Shown: positions 43,471 to 51,780 of the stretch, one piece after another
How positions within the stretch are numbered: position 1 is the first letter of the stretch
How the letters are laid out: the number at the start of each line of letters is the position of its first letter
Source: JBBKWH01 sp037968855
GTDB taxonomy: Bacteria > Pseudomonadota > Gammaproteobacteria > Pseudomonadales > Moraxellaceae
DNA length: 64,000 bases
Assembly: GCA_037968855.1 (NCBI GenBank)
Contig: JBBKWH010000084.1
Location: forward strand, 28,265 to 92,264
Reading direction: 5' to 3'
The notes under the pieces: model-generated
Databases searched by the model: none
Told to the model about the DNA's origin: nothing
The model's input: the letters and a program-made list of their open reading frames with translations, nothing else
Position numbers and translations under genes: made by a program

Positions 43471-44766
43471 GTGTCTGACCGTCCGAGTACCGCAGGTCGC
43501 CGCTTTTTAAAATTGGCTGGTATGACGGCCAGTATCGCTGGCAAGGCCGTGAGCAATAAAGTCAAATCACTGAATGCCACAGAGGAACAAAAAGCCGCCG
43601 CACGCAGTGAAATGTTTGAAAAAATTGGCCTACAAATCGCCGAAACACTGGGCGAGATGAAAGGCGCGGTGATGAAAGTGGGTCAGATTGCCTCACAGTA
43701 TCAAGACATCTTCCCGCCCGAAGTCGCCAAAGCGATTGCCAAGCTACAACGCCAAGCGCCCTCTGTGCCGTTTGCCACCATTCGCCAGCAAATCGAGCGC
43801 GAGCTGGGCAAGCCTATCGACCAACTATTTGCCAGTATTGAAGAAACACCTTTTGCAGCCGCCTCCATTGGTCAAGTGCATCGCGCTGTCTTGCCGAATG
43901 GTCAAGCGGTGGTGGTCAAAGTGCAGTACCCTGGTGTCGATGAGTGTTGCGATAGCGACCTTAAGCAAATCCGTATGGCGCTGCGTTTGGCGGGTGTACT
44001 GAAGATTGATCGGCAGCTACAAGACGAACTGTTTAATGAAATTCAAAGCAGCTTACATGCCGAATTAGACTATGTGACTGAGGCACACAACCTACAAATT
44101 TTTGCCACCTTCCATCAGCAGATTGACCCGCAACTGATTATTCCCAAGGTTTATGCCGACTACTCTAGCCGCCGTGTCCTAACCTTAAGTGAAGAAGCTG
44201 GCGAATCGATTGAAACCGCATCGACGTGGCCGGTTGAAACTCGCAATGCATTGGGCAATCGACTATTTAAAATGATGGTTGAACAGATTTTTTATCTCAA
44301 TAGTTTTCATTGTGATCCACATCCGGGCAACTTTGCGTTTAGGCCCGATGGCTCGGTGGTGGTGTATGACTTTGGCTGTATCAAAGAGCTGCCCTTGCCG
44401 GTGGTGCAAAGTTACCGTGAATTGGTGCAAGCCTCACGTCGTGGCGATATTGCCCAGATTGAGCAACAGTTGCGTGATCTACGCGTGCGCACTGACAGCG
44501 GTCAAGTTCCCGCCGCGTTCTATCAACAGTGGTTAACCTTACTACTGCCACCGATCAACGGGCCGTTTAACTTTGCTGATAGCACCTTGCACCAACAGGC
44601 CGTCGCTGCGGTCAAAGACTCGCTCAAATACTGGGATAGTTTTCAGCCGTCTGCCGATACCATGATGATCAATCGTGCTGTTTCCGGCCATTATTGGAAT
44701 ATGGTCTCGCTGAAAGTCATCGATGATTTTTCACCACAAGTTGAGCGTTTATTACCGACGCCTTAA
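43471..44766 (+). CDS. ABC1/UbiB family atypical kinase (AarF-like)
   Basis: Atypical protein-kinase-like ATPase of 431 aa tied to ubiquinone synthesis or lipid homeostasis. The diagnostic KxGQ motif appears in AVMKVGQIASQYQDIFP, then AAASIGQVHRAVLPNG (A-rich loop), VVVKVQYPG with the catalytic Lys, NSFHCDPHPGNF and VVYDFGCIKE (DFG). A GTG start at 43471 with GGGAG 9 bases upstream is preferred to an ATG at 43402, which would add residues that read through non-coding-looking sequence. True UbiB is longer and membrane-anchored, so this is a paralogue-type member. Confidence 0.88.
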   Translation: MSDRPSTAGRRFLKLAGMTASIAGKAVSNKVKSLNATEEQKAAARSEMFEKIGLQIAETLGEMKGAVMKVGQIASQYQDIFPPEVAKAIAKLQRQAPSVPFATIRQQIERELGKPIDQLFASIEETPFAAASIGQVHRAVLPNGQAVVVKVQYPGVDECCDSDLKQIRMALRLAGVLKIDRQLQDELFNEIQSSLHAELDYVTEAHNLQIFATFHQQIDPQLIIPKVYADYSSRRVLTLSEEAGESIETASTWPVETRNALGNRLFKMMVEQIFYLNSFHCDPHPGNFAFRPDGSVVVYDFGCIKELPLPVVQSYRELVQASRRGDIAQIEQQLRDLRVRTDSGQVPAAFYQQWLTLLLPPINGPFNFADSTLHQQAVAAVKDSLKYWDSFQPSADTMMINRAVSGHYWNMVSLKVIDDFSPQVERLLPTP

Positions 44767-44801
44767 TGCAGCCAAACCACTTAGCTTAGATCATCGCAGC
44801 G

Positions 44802-45602
44802 TTAAGGCAGCTTTTGTTGCAATGCCAATAACACGCGTTGGGGCAACAGGCGTTGTACACGATACATCCACGACCACAGATGACTGGGCACCAAGGGATT
44901 GGTCTTACGGGCCAAGATCGCATTGAGGGTTTCGTTGGCCACATCATCGGCGCGTGACACAAAGGGCAAGTTACGCTGCCACAAATGATCTACCATATCG
45001 GTTTTGATAAAACCGGGGTGCACCACCGTGACCGAGATGCCGTCTTTTTGTAGCGGGCCGCGAATGGCATTGTAGTAATGACTGACGGCTGCTTTGCTGG
45101 CTGAATACCCTGCTGCATGTGGTAACGGCAATAACGCGCTATACGACGAAATCACCGCCAAACGCCCGCCATGTCCTGCCGAGCGAAACAAATGGATGGC
45201 TGCCTCAGAGGTCGCAATCGCACCCATAATATTGGTGGCCATCATGCTGGCATCGTGCTGCATTTTGCCATCGCCTGCACGTCGGGCCTTTAAGATCCCT
45301 GCGTTGGCAATCACAATATCCACGCCCCCCAACAAATCGGCCAACCCCGCCAAGATAGGTAACACTTGATCTGTTTCCTGTACATCTAAAGCAGCCACTT
45401 CAATTTGAATACCCTTACACATCGGGCAATCACGCAAGCGCTCGGCCAGCCGCTCTAAATGGTCCAAACGCCGTGCTACCAAGCCCAAGTGCATGCCGCG
45501 CCGCGCACAAGCAATGGCCAAGGCTTCTCCCAAGCCACTGGATGCACCGGTAATAATCACGCGTTTACCACGGATGGCATGGAAGGGTATTCGTTGCGGC
45601 AT
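44802..45602 (-). CDS. Short-chain dehydrogenase/reductase
   Basis: Classical SDR of 266 aa: nucleotide loop TGASSGLGEALA (residues about 15-26), NAGI, the catalytic SSYSALLPLPHAAGYSASKAA region (Ser, Tyr, Lys in YSASK), and a C-terminal membrane-associating tail with aromatic residues. The start at 45602 gives MPQRIPFHAIRGKRV; the longer frame adds residues without family likeness. Substrate unknown. It is convergent with the ABC1-kinase gene. Confidence 0.86.
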   Translation of the reverse strand: MPQRIPFHAIRGKRVIITGASSGLGEALAIACARRGMHLGLVARRLDHLERLAERLRDCPMCKGIQIEVAALDVQETDQVLPILAGLADLLGGVDIVIANAGILKARRAGDGKMQHDASMMATNIMGAIATSEAAIHLFRSAGHGGRLAVISSYSALLPLPHAAGYSASKAAVSHYYNAIRGPLQKDGISVTVVHPGFIKTDMVDHLWQRNLPFVSRADDVANETLNAILARKTNPLVPSHLWSWMYRVQRLLPQRVLLALQQKLP

Positions 45603-45911
45603 GGTGTTTTTCTCATCAACAAAAAATCTGCATGAGCATGGCATATTTTGCAATCTATCACCTTGGTCAAAATCAGATTTTTGTATGAGTATTCTTATCA
45701 CCCAATCAGCTATCTTACTTTTGCATTTCTAAACACCAGTCCATCTTGATCAACAAGCCTACAACAAGCCGCAGATCCCGTAGCACACCATGGCCGCATG
45801 ACTAGGCCCACGCCAGTTGTTGGTCTACACTATGTCGCATTGCTCAAGCCGTGTTTTTATCTTGTACGGTTTAATCCATTTAACCTGATTTTGATGATGT
45901 TGGAGCCTGCC
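45603..45911. other. Intergenic region between divergent SDR and HopJ genes
   Basis: 309 bases, AT-rich, containing both divergent promoters. I could not assign clear promoter elements or any repeat. An open frame from 45798 continues into the HopJ gene, but the SD-supported start at 45912 makes the upstream part non-coding. Confidence 0.4.
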
Positions 45912-46292
45912 ATGATCGCGCCTATTTCTGCCCTGCTAAATGCCGTACACACCGGCAAAGCCTCGTTTGATGACGTGCTTAACTTTATCAATGACCGTTA
46001 TACCTTTACCCCAACCGCCTTTAGCAACGGTGCATTGTCAAATGCTGCGGGTGAGAACAACGGCAGCTGCCGTGTGTTTGCCTTTGCGCAACTGCATAAC
46101 CTGAGCGCAAATGACACCCTCAGCCTGTTTGCCGAACACTACAAATCGGTTGCCGCCAATCCAGCCGGTGCAGACCATCAAAACATCCGTCAATTTAAGA
46201 AAAATGGCTGGGCCGGTTTGATGTTTAAAGGTCATGCCCTGCACAGCAAACCCGTTGTGACCGAAACTGTTGTTGATCAAACCGCAATCTAA
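45912..46292 (+). CDS. HopJ-family protein
   Basis: A 126 aa soluble protein of the HopJ type III effector family: FNDRYTFTPTAFSNG-like block (here INDRYTFTPTAFSNG) and GSCRVFAFAQLHNLSANDTLSLF, AEHYKSV, and DHQNIRQFKKNGWAGLMFKG. Family members are common in free-living bacteria without secretion systems, so the effector name says little about function here. GGAG is 6 bases before the ATG. Followed by a bidirectional terminator. Confidence 0.88.
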   Translation: MIAPISALLNAVHTGKASFDDVLNFINDRYTFTPTAFSNGALSNAAGENNGSCRVFAFAQLHNLSANDTLSLFAEHYKSVAANPAGADHQNIRQFKKNGWAGLMFKGHALHSKPVVTETVVDQTAI

Positions 46293-46311
46293 GCGCTAAT
46301 CACAGGATTAC

Positions 46312-46336
46312 AAAAAGGGCCATGTGGCCCTTTTTT
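46312..46336. terminator. Bidirectional terminator between HopJ and flavoprotein genes
   Basis: AAAAAGGGCCA-TG-TGGCCCTTTTTT. The T run reaches the stop codon of the convergent flavoprotein gene. Confidence 0.9.
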
Positions 46337-47553
46337 CACCCCTGCTCGACCAACCAATCCAATACCCCTTGCCCTGCCCATCGGCCACTGGCCAAACATG
46401 CCGTCAGCAAATAGCCGCCCGTTGGTGCATCCCAATCCAGCATCTCACCACAACAAAACACCCCCACCTGATCCCGCAACATCAAGCGTTGATCCAGTGC
46501 GGTTTGCGCAATTCCACCAGCGGTACTAATCGCCTCATCTATCGGCTGCAAGCCTGTGATCTGAATCGGTAACGCCTTCGCCTGCTGTGCGACCTGTACA
46601 GCATCAGCCCACTGTGATTTGGGCAAGGCTTCACGGATTAAGGTGGCTTTGGCGGTATCCAAACCTGCTTTACGCCAGACATTGGCCAGACTTTGCTTGC
46701 CTTGTCCCGTTAAGCGTTGTGCCAGCGTGCTGACCTCCACATCCGGCAGCAGATCGAGCCATAGTGTGGCCGTGCCGTGTTGTACCAACTGCTGACGAAT
46801 CGGACGCGACAAGGCATAGATCAAACCACCCTCCAGTCCATACGGGGTGATGACTGCTTCTGCCTGCACCACTTGATTGTCATTGACCCAAGCCGCCACC
46901 CGCTTTAACGGTTGTCCGGCCAAGGCTTGCACAAAGGGCGACCATGCCACCTGCACGCCACCATTGGCCGCTTGTAGTGGCGTCATGGCAATCGACTGCT
47001 GCGCAAGCCACGATAAACTGTGGCCATCCGATCCCAACCGCGCCCAACTACCACCACCCACTGCCAACACCGTTGAAGCATATCTCTGCTCAACTGTAGC
47101 TTGACCCTCAGTCTGTAGCCGCTGCTCACCCGTCGCTGACCAGCCTAACCATCGGGTCCGGTAATCAAAGCCCACACCTTGGGTCTTCAACCGAGCAATC
47201 CACGCCCGCAACAGCGGCGCAGCCTTCATCTCATCCGGAAAAATCCGCCCTGATGATCCCACATAGCTGCTCACCCCTAGCCCCTGCATCCAGTCTTGTA
47301 CCTGTTGCGGGCCAAAGGCATGCAGCATCGGTTTGAGCCAATCTACGGCATCATAACGCTGCACAAACTGGGCAAAATCTTCGCTATGGCTAATGTTTAA
47401 GCCACCCTTACCGGCCATCAAAAACTTGCGCGCTGCCGATGGTTTGTGATCGACCACCTGTACAGACCAACCGGCTGTCGATAACTGCTCTGCCGCCATC
47501 AAACCCGCAGGGCCTGCACCCACCACCAAAATCGGCAAACTGCCTGTTTTCAT
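46336..47553 (-). CDS. NAD(P)/FAD-dependent flavoprotein, HI0933/TIGR03862 type
   Basis: Rossmann-fold flavoprotein of 405 aa. The N-terminal FAD loop VVGAGPAGLMAAEQL (11-25), the LMAGKGGLNISHSED segment, and GGGSWARLGSDG are typical of HI0933-like proteins, the TIGR03862 branch. The C-terminus repeats an FAD contact (FCCGEMLDWDAPTGGYLLTACLASG-type) with a Gly-rich end. Function is unproven; a role in RNA modification or redox chemistry is suspected for relatives. GAGG lies 7 bases before the ATG. Confidence 0.85.
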   Translation of the reverse strand: MKTGSLPILVVGAGPAGLMAAEQLSTAGWSVQVVDHKPSAARKFLMAGKGGLNISHSEDFAQFVQRYDAVDWLKPMLHAFGPQQVQDWMQGLGVSSYVGSSGRIFPDEMKAAPLLRAWIARLKTQGVGFDYRTRWLGWSATGEQRLQTEGQATVEQRYASTVLAVGGGSWARLGSDGHSLSWLAQQSIAMTPLQAANGGVQVAWSPFVQALAGQPLKRVAAWVNDNQVVQAEAVITPYGLEGGLIYALSRPIRQQLVQHGTATLWLDLLPDVEVSTLAQRLTGQGKQSLANVWRKAGLDTAKATLIREALPKSQWADAVQVAQQAKALPIQITGLQPIDEAISTAGGIAQTALDQRLMLRDQVGVFCCGEMLDWDAPTGGYLLTACLASGRWAGQGVLDWLVEQG

Positions 47554-47716
47554 ACCAAAACCTCGAAGTCCTACCGCAATATTTTCTGGCCTAACACGTT
47601 TTCTGGCCTAAGCAAGACTTGCCAAAATCAGCCTGCTCAGGTTAACTGACAAGCACGCGTTTCAGTAACGCATCCACATGTCAGGGCTGACAGGATAACA
47701 ATACAGGATCATGATG

Positions 47717-49135
47717 ATGGACGAACATTCGCTAACGTATATGCAAGACCTGTTGGCTCGCCAACAAGCAGCACATCTCAAAGATCCCATGCCAAGCCGC
47801 GCCACTCGCCTTGACCGTTTGGATCGCCTGCTCAAAATGAGTGAGCAAGCCAGCGACTCGATTGTGGATGCGATTGCCGCCGACTTTGGCCATCGCTCAC
47901 GGCACGAGACCTTACTGGCCGAACTAAGCATGACCCAAGCCGCCATTATCAATGCCAAGCGGCATGTCGGCAAATGGATGAAAGCCAAGCGAGTCAAAAC
48001 CCCCTTAGCCTATCAGCCTAGTCGTAACCTATTGATCAGCCAGCCGTTGGGCGTGGTCGGTGTGATTGCCCCATGGAACTATCCGTACCAACTGGCGATT
48101 GGCCCTGCGATCTGTGCCATTGCTGCGGGTAATCGGGTGATCATCAAGCCGTCCGAACTCACGCCAACGTTTTCTGTGCTGCTATTTAACTTAATTAACG
48201 AGCATTTTTCGTCAGATGAAATTGCTGTGGTTACGGGTGGCGTACAAGTGGCCGAAGACTTCTCTAGCCTACCGTTTGATCATTTGGTGTTTACCGGCTC
48301 TACTGCCGTGGGCCGCAAAGTAGCCGAAGCCGCAGCACGCAATCTCACCCCTGTCACCTTAGAACTCGGTGGAAAATCCCCCGCAATTATCGACAAAAGC
48401 GCCGACCTGAATACCATCATTCCACGGCTTGCCTTTGCCAAGTTAATTAACGCAGGTCAAACCTGTATTGCGCCGGATTACTTGATGGTACCGACGGGCC
48501 AAGCCCAGCATGTGGCCGATCAACTGCGCAAGGCCTCGCAAACCTTGTATCCCGATGCGCAAAATAATCCCGACTACACCAATATTATCAACGCACGGCA
48601 CTATCAACGCCTACAAGGTCTGCTAGATGACGCCCAACAACAAGGCGCAAGCGTGCAAGCCTTAGTTGAAGCCAGCAACCCCACCGCACCCAATGGCAAA
48701 ATCATGCCCACTGTGGTGCTTGGCGTGCGGCCTGATATGCGCATCATGCAAGACGAGATCTTTGGGCCAATTCTACCGATTATGGAGTACGACTCGTTAG
48801 ATGATGCCATTGCCTACATTAACGCGCGTGAGCGACCATTGGCCCTGTATTGGTTTGGCGAAGACAAAACACAGCAACAGCGTATTTTGAGCGAAACCAT
48901 CTCGGGTGGCGTGACCATTAACGATTGTATTTGGCACTTTGGCCAAGAAACCCAACCTTTTGGTGGGGTCGGTGCGAGTGGTCAAGGGGCCTATCATGGC
49001 GAATGGGGCTTCCGTGCCTTTAGCAAGCAAAAACCGGTGTTTATCCAAAGCCGTCTCAGTGGGATTCGCTTACTTTACCCCCCATACGGCAAGATGTTTG
49101 CCCGTATGCTGATCATGCTCAAAATGATTGCTTAA
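47717..49135 (+). CDS. Aldehyde dehydrogenase, coniferyl-aldehyde-type
   Basis: NAD(P)-dependent aldehyde dehydrogenase of 472 aa. Substrate pocket and catalysis: PWNYPYQLAIGP, the glutamate in LELGGKSPAIID, the nucleophilic Cys in INAGQTCIAPDY, and the C-terminal PFGGVGASGQGAYHGEWGF. This subgroup includes CalB-like coniferyl aldehyde dehydrogenases and fatty aldehyde dehydrogenases. Three tandem ATGs (47711, 47714, 47717); AGGA spacing favours the third. The next gene, a GMC alcohol dehydrogenase, would supply its aldehyde substrate. Confidence 0.9.
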   Translation: MDEHSLTYMQDLLARQQAAHLKDPMPSRATRLDRLDRLLKMSEQASDSIVDAIAADFGHRSRHETLLAELSMTQAAIINAKRHVGKWMKAKRVKTPLAYQPSRNLLISQPLGVVGVIAPWNYPYQLAIGPAICAIAAGNRVIIKPSELTPTFSVLLFNLINEHFSSDEIAVVTGGVQVAEDFSSLPFDHLVFTGSTAVGRKVAEAAARNLTPVTLELGGKSPAIIDKSADLNTIIPRLAFAKLINAGQTCIAPDYLMVPTGQAQHVADQLRKASQTLYPDAQNNPDYTNIINARHYQRLQGLLDDAQQQGASVQALVEASNPTAPNGKIMPTVVLGVRPDMRIMQDEIFGPILPIMEYDSLDDAIAYINARERPLALYWFGEDKTQQQRILSETISGGVTINDCIWHFGQETQPFGGVGASGQGAYHGEWGFRAFSKQKPVFIQSRLSGIRLLYPPYGKMFARMLIMLKMIA

Positions 49136-49208
49136 CCTTGACTGATAATCACAACCACAACAGCACGTCGCTCTAGACGACAGACTCACAACACGGAAAA
49201 AACAGATC

Positions 49209-50816
49209 ATGACGCAAGCAAGCGCGCAAACAGACTATATCGTGATTGGTGGCGGCTCGGCCGGTTGCGTCTTGGCTGGCCGCCTGACTGAAGATGCCAA
49301 CTGTCACGTCACCTTGCTCGAAGCGGGCAATCGTGGTGACGGCATGTTGATTCGGATTCCTGCGGCCTTGGTGGCCATGGCTCCACGCAAAATTAACAAC
49401 TGGGCCTTTGAGACCACTCCTCAAGCGGGCTTAAATGGTCGCCGTGGTTATCAACCGCGTGGCAAAACCTTGGGCGGTTCATCGGCCATTAACGCATTGA
49501 TTTATATCCGTGGTCAGTCGCAAGACTATGATGGCTGGGCAGCGATGGGCAATAGCGGCTGGTCATTTGACGAGGTTTTGCCGTACTTCAAAAAATCCGA
49601 AAACAACGAAGCCTTTCATGATCAGTATCATGGTCAAGGCGGCCCGCTCAACGTGGCCAATTTGCGCACCGATAATCCGTTTCAACAAATCTATATGGAT
49701 GCGGTCAAAGAAGCCGGTTATCCGGTTAATCATGACTTTAACGGGGCCACGCAAGAAGGCTTAGGCCCGTATCAAGTGACCGAAATCAACGGCGAACGCT
49801 GTAGCGCGGCACGCGCCTATTTGCATCCGTACATGGGTAAACGCAACAATCTACAAGTCGAAACCGGCGCAACCGTCCTCAAGATTTTATTTGATGGCAA
49901 ACGTGCGATTGGTGTGCGCTATCAACAAAATGGTCAAAGCCATGATCTGTATTGCAAAAAAGAAGTCCTGCTGTGTGCTGGTGCGCTACAAAGCCCACAA
50001 ATCCTGATGATTTCGGGCATTGGCCCAGCGGCACAGTTACAACAGCATGGCATTGAGGTGCTACACGATGCCCAAGGTGTGGGGCAAAACCTGCAAGACC
50101 ATCCCGACTTTATCTTCTGTTTTGAAGCCGACAGTCTGGACTTGGTTGGTGTATCGCTGTCCGGTACGTTCCGTATGATGAAATCCATCTCGCAATACCG
50201 CAAGCAACGTCGCGGCATGTTGACCAGTAATTTTGCCGAATATGGCGGCTTTTTAAAGACTGATCCGGCGATGGATCGTCCAGACATTCAGTTTCACTTT
50301 GTCATCGGTATTGTCGAAGACCACGCGCGTAAGTTGGTGCTATCGCATGGTTTTTCTTGCCATACCTGCCTACTACGGCCCAAAAGCCGTGGCAGTGTCA
50401 CCTTACAAGACGCCAGCCCACATAGCGCGCCCTTGATCGATATTGGCTTTTTGTCGCATCCAGACGATCTAGACGACATGGTCAACGCCTATAAAGCCGC
50501 CAAAAAACTACTCGATGCGCCTAGCATCAAAAAATGGATCAAACGTGACACGGCTACCGCTGATGTCAAAACCGATGATGATATTCGCGCGATTCTGCGC
50601 AAGCGGGTGGACAGTGTTTATCATCCGGTCGGCACCTGCAAAATGGGTACCGATGAGATGGCCGTGGTCAGCCCTGCCAACCTTAAAGTTTATGGTATCG
50701 AAGGCTTGCGGGTGATTGATGCCTCAATCATGCCAACCTTGGTCAGTGGCAACACCAACGCGCCGACCATCATGATTGCCGAAAAAGCCGTTGACCTGAT
50801 CCGTGCAGGCGTTTGA
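49209..50816 (+). CDS. GMC-family alcohol/choline dehydrogenase-like oxidoreductase
   Basis: FAD-dependent oxidoreductase of 535 aa (AlkJ/BetA-like). FAD loop GGGSAGCVLAGRL (about 14-26), GMC signature 1 around GKTLGGSSAINALIYIRG, GMC signature 2 around GALQSPQILMISGIGP, and catalytic histidine YHPVGTCKMG with NTNAPT near the C-terminus. Likely oxidises a medium-chain alcohol or polyol to an aldehyde for the neighbouring enzyme; the choline route is unlikely without betB or betI here. 73 bases after the aldehyde dehydrogenase. Confidence 0.88.
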   Translation: MTQASAQTDYIVIGGGSAGCVLAGRLTEDANCHVTLLEAGNRGDGMLIRIPAALVAMAPRKINNWAFETTPQAGLNGRRGYQPRGKTLGGSSAINALIYIRGQSQDYDGWAAMGNSGWSFDEVLPYFKKSENNEAFHDQYHGQGGPLNVANLRTDNPFQQIYMDAVKEAGYPVNHDFNGATQEGLGPYQVTEINGERCSAARAYLHPYMGKRNNLQVETGATVLKILFDGKRAIGVRYQQNGQSHDLYCKKEVLLCAGALQSPQILMISGIGPAAQLQQHGIEVLHDAQGVGQNLQDHPDFIFCFEADSLDLVGVSLSGTFRMMKSISQYRKQRRGMLTSNFAEYGGFLKTDPAMDRPDIQFHFVIGIVEDHARKLVLSHGFSCHTCLLRPKSRGSVTLQDASPHSAPLIDIGFLSHPDDLDDMVNAYKAAKKLLDAPSIKKWIKRDTATADVKTDDDIRAILRKRVDSVYHPVGTCKMGTDEMAVVSPANLKVYGIEGLRVIDASIMPTLVSGNTNAPTIMIAEKAVDLIRAGV

Positions 50817-50851
50817 TCTCGCCTACGGTCTGAGCATTGTAGATCGGGTGA

Positions 50852-50878
50852 TGTCGGGTGTGATCTGCGCACCCGACA
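50852..50878 (+). repeat. 9-bp hairpin after the GMC gene
   Basis: TGTCGGGTG, loop TGATCTGCG, CACCCGACA. It lies 36 bases after the GMC stop; no T tract follows. It may act as a terminator with Rho or as an mRNA 3' element. Confidence 0.45.
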
Positions 50879-50925
50879 GACAACTCATCGTGATATGCGA
50901 CGACGATGACTCGCTTTAAGACCTG

Positions 50926-50957
50926 TTTTAACGTCACTTTTAACGCTGCTTTTAACG
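50926..50957. promoter_or_regulatory. Three direct repeats TTTTAACG upstream of creB
   Basis: TTTTAACG at 50926, 50938 and 50950, spaced 12 bp, with a degenerate fourth (CTTTAAGA) at 50914. They end 1 base before a -10-like TATAGT (50959-50964) and occupy the -35 position, as expected for activation by a response regulator. CreB is the obvious candidate. Confidence 0.55.
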
Positions 50958-50999
50958 TTATAGTGCTGACATCTAAATCGCCAAGCACACCGGTTTATT

Positions 51000-51779
51000 G
51001 TGAATGCTCAACCGCATATTTTATTGGTCGAAGACGACCCCGCCATTGCCGAGCCGCTGCACTACGCCTTAAGCCGTGAAGGTTGGCAAGTGACATGGCT
51101 GACCACCGGACAAGCTGCTCTACAGGCGCTCTGCACCCAGACCTTTGACGCCTTAATTTTGGATGTTGGTTTGCCAGATATGAATGGCTTTGATCTGTGC
51201 CGACAGATTCGCCAGCATTACACGACGCCGCTGCTGTTTTTGACCGCACGCAATGACCAGATTGACCGGATTGTGGGCCTAGAAATTGGTGCAGATGACT
51301 ACTGTGCCAAACCGTTTAGCCCACGTGAAATCATCTCGCGGATCAATGCTATTTGGCGACGGATGCAAACGCCTGCGCCCTTAACCACGGCACACTCATC
51401 CACCCCGTTAGCCGCCTCAAGCATCGCTGCCTCACCCACAGCCGCGCCAACCGATGGCCTTAGCCCATCCGCCTTGCAGGATCAAGCGATTGCGTGGGGT
51501 GCATGGCGCTTTGATCCGGCCTTGTGTCAGGTGCATTATCAGCATCAGCCGCTGACCCTGACGCCCTATGAGTTACGCTTACTGCTGGTATTTTTAAACC
51601 ATCCCGAACGGGTGCTTAGTCGCGGTCACCTGATGGCCCATGCATGGGAGCATCCCGACCATAGCCTAGAACGCACTATCGACAGCCATATCAAAACCCT
51701 ACGACAAAAACTGCGGATGATTGATGCCGAAGACCCGATTATTACCCATCGTGGCTTGGGTTATCGGTTGAGCCGTTAG
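51000..51779 (+). CDS. creB: Two-component response regulator CreB
   Basis: OmpR/PhoB-type response regulator of 259 aa partnered with CreC. Receiver: acidic EDD near 11-13, phospho-acceptor Asp55 in LILDVGLPDMNG, TAR near 82-84, Lys in AKPFSP near 105. The DNA-binding winged helix occupies about 165-259, with YELRLLLVFLNHPERVLSR and the recognition area THRGLGYRLSR end. The linker (about 122-160) is long, low-complexity and rich in Ala, Ser, Pro and Thr. A GTG start at 51000 with no clear ribosome site. One base separates it from creC. Confidence 0.88.
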   Translation: MNAQPHILLVEDDPAIAEPLHYALSREGWQVTWLTTGQAALQALCTQTFDALILDVGLPDMNGFDLCRQIRQHYTTPLLFLTARNDQIDRIVGLEIGADDYCAKPFSPREIISRINAIWRRMQTPAPLTTAHSSTPLAASSIAASPTAAPTDGLSPSALQDQAIAWGAWRFDPALCQVHYQHQPLTLTPYELRLLLVFLNHPERVLSRGHLMAHAWEHPDHSLERTIDSHIKTLRQKLRMIDAEDPIITHRGLGYRLSR

Positions 51780-51780
51780 C

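Noticed and set aside
45912..46292. HopJ as evidence of a type III secretion system
   Set aside because: No secretion or chaperone genes are present; the family is widespread in free-living bacteria.
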